Positions 1-9,699 of a stretch of 64,000 nt of DNA are shown piece after piece (position 1 is the stretch's first letter; the number at the start of each line of letters is the position of its first letter). The stretch spans positions 310,001 to 374,000 of the forward strand of contig JAFEMH010000929.1 of the NCBI GenBank assembly GCA_022495995.1, read 5' to 3'. The position numbers and the translations under genes are program-made. The DNA comes from Adenophora triphylla var. japonica (lineage: Eukaryota; Streptophyta; Magnoliopsida; Asterales; Campanulaceae). Below the pieces are notes generated by a model. The model was not told the origin of the DNA and did not search any database. It worked only from the letters and a program-made list of their open reading frames with translations.

Positions 1-97
1 AAAGAGAAAATGGCCAATTTGATGAAATTGGGATTCAAAAGACAATGGATTCAATGCAATGCGGAGCATGAAACAAAAATGATAAAGAAACTCTTAC

Positions 98-292
98 CAA
101 ACCTTCGCGAATGGCATGAGAAATGTGCATATTCCGATCAAAAGTGAGGTCGTCCCTTGGATAGTCCTTCCCAAGCAAATAGCTACCGAAGCTTGGGTCC
201 TTTCTCTCTTGCGCCGTTAATGATGGAAGAAGAAGGGATTGAAGGTTGATTGAAGGTTGATTGAAGGAAGAAACAAACAAGAAAAGCACCAA
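98..292 (-). pseudogene. Possible first exon of a Tat-D antisense gene
   Basis: On the minus strand an open stretch ends at a good plant donor site (GTAAGAGTTT, just below position 98). A T-rich sequence follows and runs toward the window edge. There is no clear ATG: the open frame begins at a TTG, after a pyrimidine-rich leader-like stretch. The reasons to consider it are its position between pol and the 3' LTR, its antisense direction, and the CG-rich sites 100-140 bp upstream, all matching the antisense genes of Tat-A and Tat-B. No domain is recognised. It could equally be a chance open frame. Confidence 0.3.
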
Positions 293-395
293 AAATCTCA
301 GAGAAAAACACCTTGGCTCAAGCTTGGAGAGAAAATTTGAAAATGGGTGTTTTTAAAATAAACAACAGCTGCTGTTATATTGCCTTGACAGTCAT

Positions 396-432
396 TGTCT
401 CGCACGATACAAGCCATGCCGTGTGAGACAAC
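396..432 (-). promoter_or_regulatory. CG-rich imperfect palindromes upstream of the Tat-D antisense exon
   Basis: Two sites, GTCTCGCACGATAC (397-410) and its partial inverse GTGTGAGAC (421-429), lie about 105-140 bp upstream of the candidate antisense exon. Close relatives occur in the Tat-D LTR (ATCTCGCGCGG and ACTCACGCGATAC). A TATA-like ATATAA on the minus strand lies about 16 bp downstream of the first site. Confidence 0.45.
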
Positions 433-660
433 CCCTCTGGAAATGTACAAAATTGTCCTCGACAATAAGCGTCTACGCAACATCAAAATTTTTACACATT
501 TACCCTTGAAAGTGATACACTAGCAAGAAAACGTGGAAAAATCGGATCGCAAGTCATGGAACGAGCCGAATGTGAAACCCGCACAATCGCCCAATACGGC
601 ACTAGTCACCCAAAAATGATTGATCCAGAGATCAAGTCACCCCACATGATTCAGAGCCCA

Positions 661-1190
661 GACAGTTGAATTGTCAAAATCAAAAGCCCGATTCAACGCC
701 AGACAGGTGGATCGTCAACAAAAAGCCCGATTCAGAACCCCGACAGGTGAATCGTCAAAACAAAAGCCCGATTCAGAACCCAGACAGGTGAATCGTCAAA
801 ACAAAAGCCTGATCATCAAAACAAAAGCCCAATTCAACGCCCAGACAGGTGAATCGTCAAAACAAAAGCCCGATTCAGAGCCCAGACAGGTGAATCATCA
901 AAAGAAAAGCCCGATTCAGAGCCTAGACAGGTGAATCGTCAAAACAAAAGCCCGATTAAATGCCTAAATAGGTGAATCTTCAAATCAAAAAGCTCGATTC
1001 AACACCCAAATCGGTGAATCGTCATCCCCAACAAAAAAGCCCGATTTGGAGCCCAGACAGGCGAATCGTCACAATACCAACAAGACTCAAAGGACCGGAC
1101 TGGTAAGCCTTTATTTTCTAACATATTTCCCCCGCAGGTTCGGAGCCCAGACAGGCGAATCTTCAGACACAAAGGTATATTCAGAATTGG
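661..1190. repeat. Tandem array, about 40-bp unit
   Basis: About a dozen copies of a unit reading roughly GCCCGATTCAGAGCCCAGAC then AGGTGAATCGTCAAAACAAA. Copies become more divergent to the right. Arrays like this fill the non-coding 3' part of all three Tat elements whose 3' ends are visible, but with unrelated units. Open frames across it are by-products of the repeat. Confidence 0.9.
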
Positions 1191-1294
1191 GTCTTGATTT
1201 GATTCCTCAGTATGAATTTACCTTTTCAAAAACAAAATCTCCTTGAATTTCAAAATGATTTTCAAAATACCTAAAGCAGACTTTTCGTGTTTTG

Positions 1295-1345
1295 GAGTCG
1301 AACTACGTTATGGTCTGATTCTCCGATAGAGATACGTAAGAAACC
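1295..1345 (+). promoter_or_regulatory. Conserved 3' block (GAACTACG ... GATACGTA)
   Basis: The order TCGAACTACG, then CTGATTC, then GATACGTAAGAA recurs in Tat-A and Tat-B. It lies about 90-140 bp upstream of the 3' LTR start in all three. Function unknown. Confidence 0.6.
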
Positions 1346-1418
1346 GTGCGGCTCGACCATCCCGATGTTCAGAATGATGTCTTTTCTATCATCGACATGA
1401 CTTCTTCCATAAGACTTG

Positions 1419-1432
1419 TCGACGAGGGGCTC
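1419..1432 (+). promoter_or_regulatory. Polypurine tract of Tat-D
   Basis: GACGAGGGGCTC directly precedes the LTR. Tat-A and Tat-B have the closely similar GAGGGGCTAC and GAGGGGCTAAC before TGTAAGT. It would prime plus-strand DNA synthesis. Confidence 0.7.
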
Positions 1433-2411
1433 TGTAGACACCCCATTCTGAAACCATCGGAGCAGATTAATACCACTCTAAAGTCTCGCCTTGAGTCAAG
1501 GGTAGAAATCCACCATTTCGTCATGTTTCGTTAAGTTTTGACTAACGACCGTTAGTTTGGACTAAACTGCATACGAGATAACGAGGGAAGGACAGAATTG
1601 TCCACTGACAGCCTTATCTCGCGCGGAATGTGCGTGACTCACGCGATACAAAGCTTCTGCAGACGTGCAGAAGCCAGTTTCCTCGCCGATTTCAATCTCT
1701 TTCGGGATAAAACCTTATCAATCCGACCATCCAATGAGATTTGGGTTCTGGAACCTTCCCAGGAGATTTTATCTCTCCACCTTCTCATCTCCAACACCTA
1801 TAAATACTTGAAGACTTTCAGTATTTCAGGATCCCAGACTTTTCAAGTCAAAACCCCCACATTTACTGGTTTTTCTCCCTGAAAGATTCCTGTAAATCAC
1901 CCCTAAAATCACCAACAGTTTGTTTGTCAACCTTGTTGAAAAACAAACATCAATGCTTGAATCAAGGACCGAGGCGAAGCTCTGTCCACATCAAGATTTG
2001 ACTCTAAACTTGAGTCGAAACTCTGTCCGAGTCTCTTCACACGAGGTAATCTTCCTCTTCCCTTTCTAATTGATTATTAGAGTGGTATAATACATCAAAC
2101 CTAGGATCGGCCTAGAGCCTCCCCAAATCATGGGGACGGTCTCGAAGTAATCAATCCTATATTCCGTTTAACCCCGTTAAATTGATCTTTTTACTTACTT
2201 ATTTAAAACGTCTTTTTCTTTGTAAACCTCTCTTTTTAGCAAGACTTATCTCCAGATTGGTTGGAATGGGTGCTCCTTGACCTTCCCATTCCATTTCGTA
2301 AGCCCCGAACCCAAAATCTCTTTTCAAATGATTTTTCTATATTTCCAAACAAAATATATAGGTGGCGACTCAAAAAGATGTAAAAACAAAGGAAACGTGC
2401 GCATCGCTACA
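1433..2411 (+). repeat. 3' LTR of Tat-D
   Basis: It starts TGTAGACACC after the polypurine tract and ends CGCTACA, giving TG...CA ends and 979 bp. It contains a TATA box (CCTATAAATAC near 1798) and, near its right end, GGTGGCGACTC, a PBS-like motif also seen inside the LTRs of the other Tat elements. The partner LTR is outside the window, so the right end (2411) is inferred from the TG...CA rule and not from a duplicate copy. Confidence 0.65.
1613..1675 (+). promoter_or_regulatory. CG-rich site cluster and hairpin in the Tat-D LTR
   Basis: It contains TTATCTCGCGCGGAATG, then GACTCACGCGATACAAA, then a perfect inverted repeat GCTTCTGCA/TGCAGAAGC with a 4-base loop. The first two resemble the sites upstream of the antisense exon at 396-432. 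The cluster is about 120-180 bp upstream of the best TATA box, further than in Tat-A and Tat-B. Confidence 0.5.
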
Positions 2412-3214
2412 ACATGATCTCTCGTCGGTACATGTTGGCACTGCGGCATGATCTCTTGTTGAAATCATGTTGCAATGGCAACATGTCCATACGCGCTAGG
2501 TCTATGTAGGTATTATTGCCTATGATTAAAATTCATACAATTTATTTTAGTATATTTTGAAAATGGTGTATCAAAAACCAACCATTTACGGTAGGCTTAA
2601 AAAGTGTGATCCAACCTAGGGGTGCATCTAGGGTGCCAGGATTGATATCAGGCGTTCAAATGTAGGCGACATACATCACCGTCCGCGATGCCATCAATCG
2701 CCCCAAAAATGGGATCTAGAACTAGTGAGGTAGTGTGCGGTTGACTATGTTACATTATTTGAGAAAAATAAGATTTTTTTTATGTCTTTTTCTTTTATTT
2801 TGAAAGATGATTGATAAAGGAAAACATCACTCACACCAGAAACCAACAGGGTATAATAAGCAACAAATCATAATCCGATCAAGGGACTGCCCTCAACCAA
2901 AATCTGAACAAATCTGCATACTGGCCAACTGTGTCGCGCGACACAGGACAGAGCTGGCACGCTCTGTCGCACGACTTGGCAAGCCAGAGAACTAGAATCC
3001 AAAGTAATAACAATAACCAGCCTCATCATGGCAAGGACTCATCGTTATATCCATAACACACCAAAATAAAAACACACAGAAGCATGGCAAGCAATAGAGC
3101 ATAGAAAATGCACACATAATGTCACAAAGATCGGACCCGGGATGGAAGGCTAACCCTCATAAATGTCTCCAACGCTTCTTATGAGAGAAGAAGTTTGGAA
3201 AACATTCACCCTTT
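2412..3214 (-). mobile_element. Tat-C: 5' leader region
   Basis: Non-coding stretch between the Tat-C primer-binding site and the point where Tat-D is inserted. It shares GTAGTGTGCGGT with the leader of Tat-A, and the same motif in inverse appears in Tat-B. No gene is supported. Tat-C gag-pol must lie left of the window, beyond Tat-D. The boundary at 2412 depends on the Tat-D LTR end. Confidence 0.55.
2929..2975. promoter_or_regulatory. Perfect CG-rich palindrome and degenerate partner
   Basis: CTGTGTCGCGCGACACAG (2929-2946) is an 18-bp perfect palindrome. A weaker copy, CTGTCGCACGAC, lies at 2964-2975. Both resemble the Tat-D sites (TCTCGCGCGG). The position is in the Tat-C leader, about 290 bp from its LTR, so the role is unclear. 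Confidence 0.5.
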
Positions 3215-3234
3215 CCCCAGCGGAGTCGCCAAAC
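3215..3234 (-). promoter_or_regulatory. Primer-binding site of Tat-C
   Basis: The minus strand reads TTTGGCGACTCCGCTGGGG directly inside the LTR. It is the same PBS as in Tat-A and Tat-B, complementary to a tRNA 3' end. tRNA-Arg is the primer reported for this lineage, but the tRNA was not identified here. Confidence 0.85.
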
Positions 3235-5043
3235 TGTGAATGTGGCCCCAGAAAAAGACACTATTCTCTCTCTCTATCTCTCTCTCTTTTTATGAAAAAG
3301 GGGTCGCCGTTCACCTCAGTTTGAAGACACCGGTTTTATTGAAAAACGGAGTTGCCACGCCATTTTGATTTCCTCAAAACTTTGAAAAAAAGGATAAGGG
3401 TTCGGAGGTTAAGTTACTCCTTAGGAAGAACGTTTTGCATTCACCCAAGGAGCCTTGCAAAAAGCAAGTCTTCCTAGATCCGAAGTTTGTGCTTGTTTGT
3501 GTGCTCGTGTGCATGCTTGCTTTGAAAATAGAAAGGGATTTGCCAAGTTTATCTGCCGGACATATAAACCATTTAAGTAGGTTATAGCTCGGGATACCTT
3601 GGTTTTGATGTTTTCAGGATTTTGATCCCGTGCTCATTTTGGACTTGTGATCATCATTACGGGACTTTTCTACCCTCCCGTTAGATTAATCAACCATGGT
3701 AGGCGTAAAAGCCTTGGTATGTCTTAAACTAACGTTTTTTAGGGATTTAGTCACATGTGATCAAAAGGGGCTCATCTTTAAGTCCAAGAATGAGACTCTT
3801 TAGAAAAGGATGAATCTTTTGCCCATCGATCCTACATCTTGAGATGATGATGATTTGTAGGGACATTTTATGTTCGTCTCAAGTGATTATCGGAGATGTC
3901 GGGACTAAGATCCATTGGTTTCTAAAGGGACAAAGATTGTGGCTTTTTTATGGTGGAAACGATGTAAAGATGAAGTCTTTACACCGATCCTCACCACGGA
4001 ATGCTCCATGAACATGGGGACTAGGGGGAAGGGGTATAAAGATTGGATATTTATACTCATCCTATGTCTTTTGTGCCTTAGAAGGCTTTTAGACAATCCT
4101 AGGAGAGAGAGATCCATCTTTAGGGACATGGGGGAAATGACTTTTAAAGTAAAGATTGCATTTTTAACGTAAATAATACAATGAGTATCATGAAACTAAA
4201 GACATAATGTAAAAGGGGATGACCCTTATGGCTTTTCCTATGTCCTTTAATACCTCATAAGGTGGACAATCCTTGGAAATCTAGGTCAAGGGAAGGGGAT
4301 GACATGATATGAATAAAGATTGCATTTTTATACATAAAGGTAAAGGGACAATCACATCATCATGTGGTAGATCTTCCCTAGAACAAGCCACTTGTGGAAC
4401 CTTGTTCATCCTTGGGAGAGGATCTCCAATGAATCCTTTGTGTAGGGGGAATGGGAATATGATGATTACATTGCAAAGATGGAAACTTTAAGATAATAAA
4501 TCAATATAAATGACAAGTAATAAATAAAGCAAGATAATATGAGAGTAAATCAATGGTAAAGGAAAGAGAGATTACCAATATCGATTTTCTTTATCTCCCA
4601 AAGGGATTTTCCTATTTAAGAATAGATTAGGGTAGGATTAATGTATGAGAGAGGGGAGTTTTGAGTGATTTTGGTTACTGGAATTTCGTATTGTGATTTT
4701 GGCAGAGTAACAGTGCTTGAAATTGTTATCTAAAAATGAATAGAGGATGCCTCTATTTATAGGCTGATGTGTGCTTCCTAAAGAAGCCGCCGAGGGTGAA
4801 TCCACGGCAAAAGAAGCCGCCCAGCGTTATCCACCGTCGTGTCATCATGTCTCGATTCATGCAAGGTGGCAGCTTGGAAGCTTCTTTCCAGTGAGGTCCT
4901 GCTTGTAATTCTAATTCCTAGCAGGTCCTTCCTCCCTTGGAAAGTTTGGAAAAGTTCCCGAATTGCCCCTAAACTTTATGAAAGTTTGGGGAATTGCCAG
5001 GAAACTTTAACCGGAAGGCATGAGCCAGATTTGGGTACTTACA
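3235..5043 (-). repeat. 5' LTR of Tat-C
   Basis: A 1809-bp LTR that on the minus strand starts TGTAAGTACCC and ends TTCACA next to the PBS. It shares a U5 block with the Tat-A LTR (the CGGAGT(C/T)GCCACGCCA motif, ACTTTGAAAAAA, GGTTCGGAGGT). A TATA box (CCTATAAATAG, minus strand) lies at 4755-4763. The right flank is a Ty1/copia LTR end, showing that Tat-C inserted into copia LTR sequence. Confidence 0.8.
4781..4836 (-). promoter_or_regulatory. Direct repeat just upstream of the Tat-C TATA box
   Basis: AAGAAGCCGCC followed by a variable stretch and ATCCAC(G/C)G occurs twice, 30 bp apart. The proximal copy starts about 20 bp upstream of TATAAAT. This is the slot that holds a palindrome in Tat-A and Tat-B. 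Confidence 0.5.
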
Positions 5044-5087
5044 AGGACCTTGACTTTTAGTAGAATGAAGCTGCATATCCTCAATAT
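5044..5087 (-). repeat. Copia LTR end fragment
   Basis: AGGACCTTGACTTTTAGTAG and the following bases repeat, without visible differences, the right end of the adjacent copia LTR including ATAT beyond the LTR end. It then joins abruptly to the middle of a second copia LTR (GAGAGACTTATAT). It is best read as the end of another copia LTR whose other part lies beyond Tat-C. Confidence 0.75.
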
Positions 5088-5254
5088 TATGAGAGACTTA
5101 TATATTCATACAATGGAGGAAAGAAAAACAAATTACACAGCCTAACAATATTCTGTTGCAACAGACTTTGACTATTTGCACTTCAGTCCTTAGAGTTTAC
5201 TAAGATTACTCTGCAGGACCTTGACTTTTAGTAGAATGAAGCTGCATATCCTCA
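5088..5254 (-). repeat. Truncated copia 3' LTR
   Basis: It matches the last 167 bp or so (plus-strand right part) of the 270-bp LTR at 28754-29023, with scattered differences. The terminal TG...CA end facing pol is intact (CCTCA at 5250-5254). The outer 100 bp are missing. Confidence 0.85.
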
Positions 5255-5275
5255 ATATCCCCCCCCCTCAAACTT
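5255..5275 (-). promoter_or_regulatory. Polypurine tract of the copia element
   Basis: The minus strand reads CAAGTTTGAGGGGGGGG followed by ATAT and the LTR start TGAGG. This is a typical plant copia polypurine tract. Confidence 0.85.
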
Positions 5276-6949
5276 GAAGTGGTAAACAAGTTACACACTT
5301 TTAGTTTGGATAAAAGATAAGTAAGTTGAATAGAAGACAATGCTTTAGTGAACAGATCTGCCAACTGATCCTTTGAAGCAACATAAATAGTAGAAATGAG
5401 ACCTTTCTTGAGTTGATCTCTGACAAGATGACAGTCTAAATCAATGTGTTTAGTTCTTTCATGAAAAACAGGATTAGATGCAATATGAAGAGCAGCTTTG
5501 TTATCACAAGCAAGAGAGACATGAGTAATGTTGCAAACCCCAAAATCCCTGAGAATAGACACAAGCCATAAGATTTCACAACAAGCATTGGACATAGATC
5601 TATATTCAGCCTCAGATGAGGATCTAGATATAGTATTTTGTTTCTTGGCTTTCCATGTAACCAAACTTGTCCCTAACAGAGCACAATATCCTGAGAGGGA
5701 ATTTATAGAAGTGGGACAGCTTCCCCAATCAGCATCACAGAAGACTTGCAGATGCAAATAAGAAGAAGAGGAGTAAAATAACCCTTGACCTACTGTGCCC
5801 TTAAGATATTTGACTAGTTTGAGAGCTGCATCATAATGAGGTAGTCTGGGATGAGATATGAACTGGCTAAGAATATGAACAGCATACCCAATATCAGGTC
5901 TGGTTATAGTGAGGTAAATTAACCTTCCCACTAACCTCCTATACTTGTATGCATCTGGCATTATGTCTCCCTTATCATAAGCCAATGAATGATGTTAATC
6001 AATAGGAACCAAAGAAGAATGAGCAGTGAGTAAGCCAGTATCATTCAATATATCCAAGGTATACTTCCTTTGATGAAGATAAATACCCTGAGGACCTCTT
6101 GCAACCTCAATACCTAGAAATTACTTGAGAAGTCCTAGGTCTTTTATAGAAAACTGAGTATGTAAGAACTCTTTTAGTGAAGTAATAATAGACTCAGAAG
6201 AGCTAGTAAGAAGAATTTCATCCACATACACAAGCACAGCTGTGAATGCATCAGAAGTAGAGAGAATGAATAAAGAATGATCATTCTGACTCTGAGTGAA
6301 ACCAAATTGAAGAAGAGTTGTGGAGAACTTAGAAAACCACTTCTTAGGAGCCTGTTTTAGGCCATAAAGTGATTTTAAAAGTCTACACACTATAAGTTGA
6401 GAAGAAGAACCAGTAACTGAGGGATTATAACCTGGTGGCAAAGACATGTACACCTCCTCAGCCAAATCTCCATGAAGGAAAGCATTGGATACATCCATTT
6501 GATAAATGGGCCAACCTTTGATGGAAGCAATGGACAAATATAATCTGAATGTAGGCATTTTTTCCACAGGGGCAAAGGTCTCAAAATAGTCTTCTCCTTA
6601 TGTTTGAGTAAATCCCTTAGCCACTAGCCTGGCTTTATACTTGTCAAGAAGGCCATCAGCATTATATTTCAGTTTATATATCCATTTGCAGCCTATAGGC
6701 TTCTTATGAGCAGGCAGATCTTGAAGAACCCAGGTTTTATTTTTCTCTAAGGCTTCAATCTCACTAGACATTGCCTTACACCAAATAGAATCTTTAATGG
6801 CCTGTTTGTATGTGTGAGGCTCATTTATGGAAGAAATATTGCAAAGAAAGGAGAAATAGGAAGGAGAGTAAGTAATGAAATCAGAAGTGGGACTAAAAGA
6901 AGCACTGACCTGGGAAGAAGATAAAGAGGAGGCATTGATATGAGGTAGG
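5276..6949 (-). pseudogene. pol: Copia pol: reverse transcriptase and RNase H
   Basis: Reverse transcriptase (about 7000-6120) shows WVLQDLPAHKKPIGCKWIYK, KARLVAKGFTQT, YQMDVSNAFLHGDL and KSLYGLKQAPKKW, all family hallmarks. The catalytic motif reads YVDE (about 6217-6228) where the family has YVDD. RNase H (about 5985-5276) shows FCDADWGSC, SRSSSEAEYRSM, DNKAALHIA and KHIDLDCHLVRD. In-frame stops lie near 6598 (after FTQT), 6120 and 5990. The upstream part of pol continues at 25826, beyond Tat-A. Non-functional. Confidence 0.92.
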
Positions 6950-6954
6950 CCTGT
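6950..6954. repeat. Target-site duplication of Tat-A (left)
   Basis: CCTGT here and again at 25821-25825 flank the Tat-A LTRs exactly. Confidence 0.95.
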
Positions 6955-8705
6955 TGTGATGATGTGTCGCCATTTCGCGGGAAAAAATTCGATTTTTCGC
7001 GTTTCTTTGAAAAAAACCAAATAAAACCCGGGAAAAAGAACGGAGTCGCCACGCCATTTTTGTTTTAAGGGCCAAAACTTTGAAAAAAGCCCGAGATCAG
7101 AAATTTGGGTTCGGAGGTCATGTTACACGCCGGGAAGGACGTTAGTGTGCACCCGGAATGCCTCGTAAAATGAGTATTCCAAGCTGAAAATCATTTGTGT
7201 GTGTGTGTGTGTTTTTGGCCAAAATAATTTGAAACTCAGAAAAGTAAAAATTGGGATATCCTTTTAAGACTTTAAACTGATCCCATGATTTTTTGGAAGA
7301 TTTTTGGATTGAGATTTGGTACTCAAAAGACCTTTTGAAGTTGAGAGCCACTTCTGCCAGAATGAAAAAGGCAGTGGACCTTTGATTTTGAAATGGATTC
7401 AAGGGTCTTAAAACTTCATAATCTGGATAAACTCAGAGAATGAAAGTTGTTCCAGACACCTTAAATAAGATTTGTGCTAAGGAATTTTCCATTTTGGAGA
7501 AGATTTGAGGGGTCAAAACCTTCTAGAAACCTCAGATATGAGATCTGGATTCCCAGAAGCTGATGAACTAGCCTCTGAAAGAAAATTTGAAAAGAGGAGT
7601 TTTACTCACCCAAAAAATAAAGTAAAAATATGTATGGAAAGATCTGGATATTGTCTACAAAAAGTGTTTTGTAGTCAACACCAAATTCCACATTTATCTG
7701 TGTCCAAAAAATTAGACCATGGACTGAGGTCTGAGGAAATTGCTACTGGACAGCAACTTCTCAAGAAAGAAAATATGATTTTAAGGGGGGTTTTGCATCC
7801 ATGCTTGTCCCCATTTCCCTAGGTTTTGGTTAGTGATCACTTGACATTTTAGTGGTGAATCAACTATACCAAACCATCCTTGGGGTACATTAGGACTAAG
7901 CACTTCATTTGCTTGGGAAGGGGAATTTTATCCTTTGAAAATGAGATTTGATGCTTGAAAATGTTTTTTAGGGTTTTGAAAATGTGTTTTCTTTGCAAGA
8001 AAACAAGAACACATTAAAGAAAATGTTGATCCTTGTAGAAGATCATCCATGGAGATGGACTTCCATGGTGATCTTCTTGGATCTTAAGACAAGAAGAAGA
8101 ATGAACTACATTTTGTAGTTTGAAGATGCATGCATGGATGAGAGATTTAGGGTAAGAAGAGGGAGGTTATACCTATCTTCCTTGAGTTTGTGTTTGAATG
8201 GGTTCAAGGCTTGAATGTGTTTAGGGTTTGAATTTGAGAGTGAGTGTGAGTTGGGAAAGATTCAAGAGAAAATGGTGACAATTCAAGTGAATTCTCATTG
8301 TTTTCTCTCTATATTTCGCCAAGGTTCGGTGCAAATTGTGTTGTGGCTCCCTATTTTTGTGGCTGGAGGGCTCAATTTATAGCCCTCTGAATTTTACAAA
8401 GATGTCCGCGCGGATGGGATTGGTGGCGTGCCTTTGTTCATTAAATGCGGCTCCGAGGCTTTGGACACAAGGAATAAAATTCAAAAATATCGGCGAGAAA
8501 AATGTTTTTCAACTTCTTTGTTTCGGGATTTTCTTAATTCTTTTGCTTTTTAAGATTCCTTTGAAGGTTTATCTTTAAATAGCAATGCCCAGTTTGCCCT
8601 CACTTTGTTAGAAATGTTAGGATTGTTAGGAATTGTTAGAAATGTTATGACTTTCGTTAATTTTCTAACGAAAATTCTAACAAGCTCAAATTGGAGCACT
8701 TACAG
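6955..8705 (-). repeat. 3' LTR of Tat-A
   Basis: Minus strand: starts TGTAAGTGCTCC, ends CATCATCACA. It is near-identical to 24069-25820. It contains TATAAAT (8375-8381, minus), the palindrome at 8405-8414, a GT microsatellite (about 7197-7213) whose length differs between the two LTRs, and a PBS-like GTGGCGACTCC about 100 bp from its end. Confidence 0.95.
8405..8414 (-). promoter_or_regulatory. LTR palindrome TCCGCGCGGA (Tat-A, 3' LTR)
   Basis: A 10-bp palindrome located 23 bp upstream of TATAAAT on the minus strand. With its left context it reads CAATCCCATCCGCGCGGA, matching CAATCCTATCCGCGCGGA before antisense gene G1 and CAATCATGTCCGCGCGGA before G2. Confidence 0.85.
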
Positions 8706-8722
8706 TAGCCCCTCGGCGACGG
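8706..8722 (-). promoter_or_regulatory. Polypurine tract of Tat-A
   Basis: The minus strand reads GCCGAGGGGCTAC directly before the LTR start TGTAAGT, as in Tat-B. Confidence 0.85.
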
Positions 8723-8802
8723 CGCTTTCGAGGAAGCGGGGTCGTCGATAAGAGTAAGGCTCCATATTTGGCGGGATGATCGAGTGATCGGGTGGCTGAA
8801 CC

Positions 8803-8862
8803 TAGCGATAGGCTACCTACGTATCCCGAATGGGAATCAAGCCGGCCGTAGTTCGGGTCTTT
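8803..8862 (-). promoter_or_regulatory. Conserved 3' block of Tat-A, copy 1
   Basis: Minus strand: CGAACTACGG, then GCTTGATTCCCATTCGGGAT, then ACGTAGGTAGCC. ATTCCC/GGGAT can form a short hairpin. Very similar blocks lie at 9530-9592 and in Tat-B at 58014-58062. Confidence 0.7.
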
Positions 8863-8924
8863 GACCCTGGAGATGATGGCGTTTTAGGTGCCTCGAACAC
8901 GATGAGCGAGTTACGCGGTTGGTT

Positions 8925-9138
8925 CTTTGAGAGAAACTTCTGCTGGAGATAAGAGATGACCATTTTTGGTCTGATGGCTATCCGCTCTGCTGGGGATAGG
9001 AGATGACCATTTTCGGTCAGATGGCTATCCGCTCTGCTGGGGATAGGAGATGACCATTTTCGGTCTGACGGCTATCCGCTCTGTTGGGGATAGGAATGAC
9101 CATTTTCGGTCTGATGGCTATCCTCTCTGCTGGGGATG
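8925..9138. repeat. Tandem array, about 58-bp unit
   Basis: About four copies of a unit containing GGGATAGGAGATGACCATTT and then TCGGTCTGATGGCTATCCGC. Non-coding. Confidence 0.85.
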
Positions 9139-9159
9139 ATTGCGATTTATCGTTTTCCT

Positions 9160-9465
9160 AGTGACAGCGTCTTAGGTGCCTCGAACCTTGATGATGGCGT
9201 TTTAGGTGCCTCGAACCTTGGAGATGGCGTTTTAGGTGCCTCGAACCTTGATGATGGCGTTTTAGGTGCCTCGAACCTTGATGATGGCGTTTTAGGTGCC
9301 TCGAACCTTGGAGATGGCGTTTTAGGTGCCTCAGACCTTGGAGATGGCGTTTTAGGTGCCTCGGACCTTGATGATGGCGTTTTAGGCGCCTCGAATCTTG
9401 ATTGATGGCGTTTTAGGTGCCTCGAACCTTGATGATGGCGTTTTAGGTGCCTCGAACCTTGATGT
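9160..9465. repeat. Tandem array, 30-bp unit
   Basis: About ten copies of GATGATGGCGTTTTAGGTGC plus CTCGAACCTT. Because 30 is a multiple of three it gives a long artificial open frame; it is not a gene. Confidence 0.92.
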
Positions 9466-9529
9466 GAAATGCCCTTTCGGTGGACTTTGTCTGCTGCTTA
9501 GAAGGAGAGGGTGACCGTTTTAGTCGAGG

Positions 9530-9592
9530 TGGACCTAATGACAGGCTACCTACGTATCCCTAGTGGGAATCAAGCCCTTTCGTAGTTCGAGT
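9530..9592 (-). promoter_or_regulatory. Conserved 3' block of Tat-A, copy 2
   Basis: The plus strand reads CAGGCTACCTACGTATCCCT, then AGTGGGAATCAAGCC and CGTAGTTCGAG: a second copy of the block at 8803-8862. The array at 9160-9465 lies between the two copies. Confidence 0.65.
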
Positions 9593-9699
9593 TTTTCTCG
9601 AAATTTCGTTGGCTTTTGGGATTCCGTTAACTTTCTTTGAGGATTTTGTTAGCCTTTCTTTGGGGAAAATCGAGACGTATTCGTGCAGGAAATCGGTCT

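Larger units (their letters stand above)
1..1432 (+). mobile_element. Tat-D: 3' internal region of a Tat-type LTR retrotransposon
   Basis: This is the last part of a plus-strand Ty3/gypsy Tat-like element whose gag-pol lies left of the window. It ends in a purine-rich tract (ACGAGGGGCTC) directly before an LTR starting TGTAGACACC, the same arrangement as in the two complete Tat elements further right. It holds a possible antisense exon, CG-rich promoter sites, a 40-bp tandem repeat array and a conserved block about 100 bp before the LTR. No sense coding sequence was found. The assignment rests on structural similarity to Tat-A and Tat-B. Confidence 0.7.

Noticed and set aside
7505..7822. 105-codon ORF repeated at 24589-24939
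   Set aside because: Both copies are inside the Tat-A LTRs; the repetition is LTR identity, not gene conservation. No motif.
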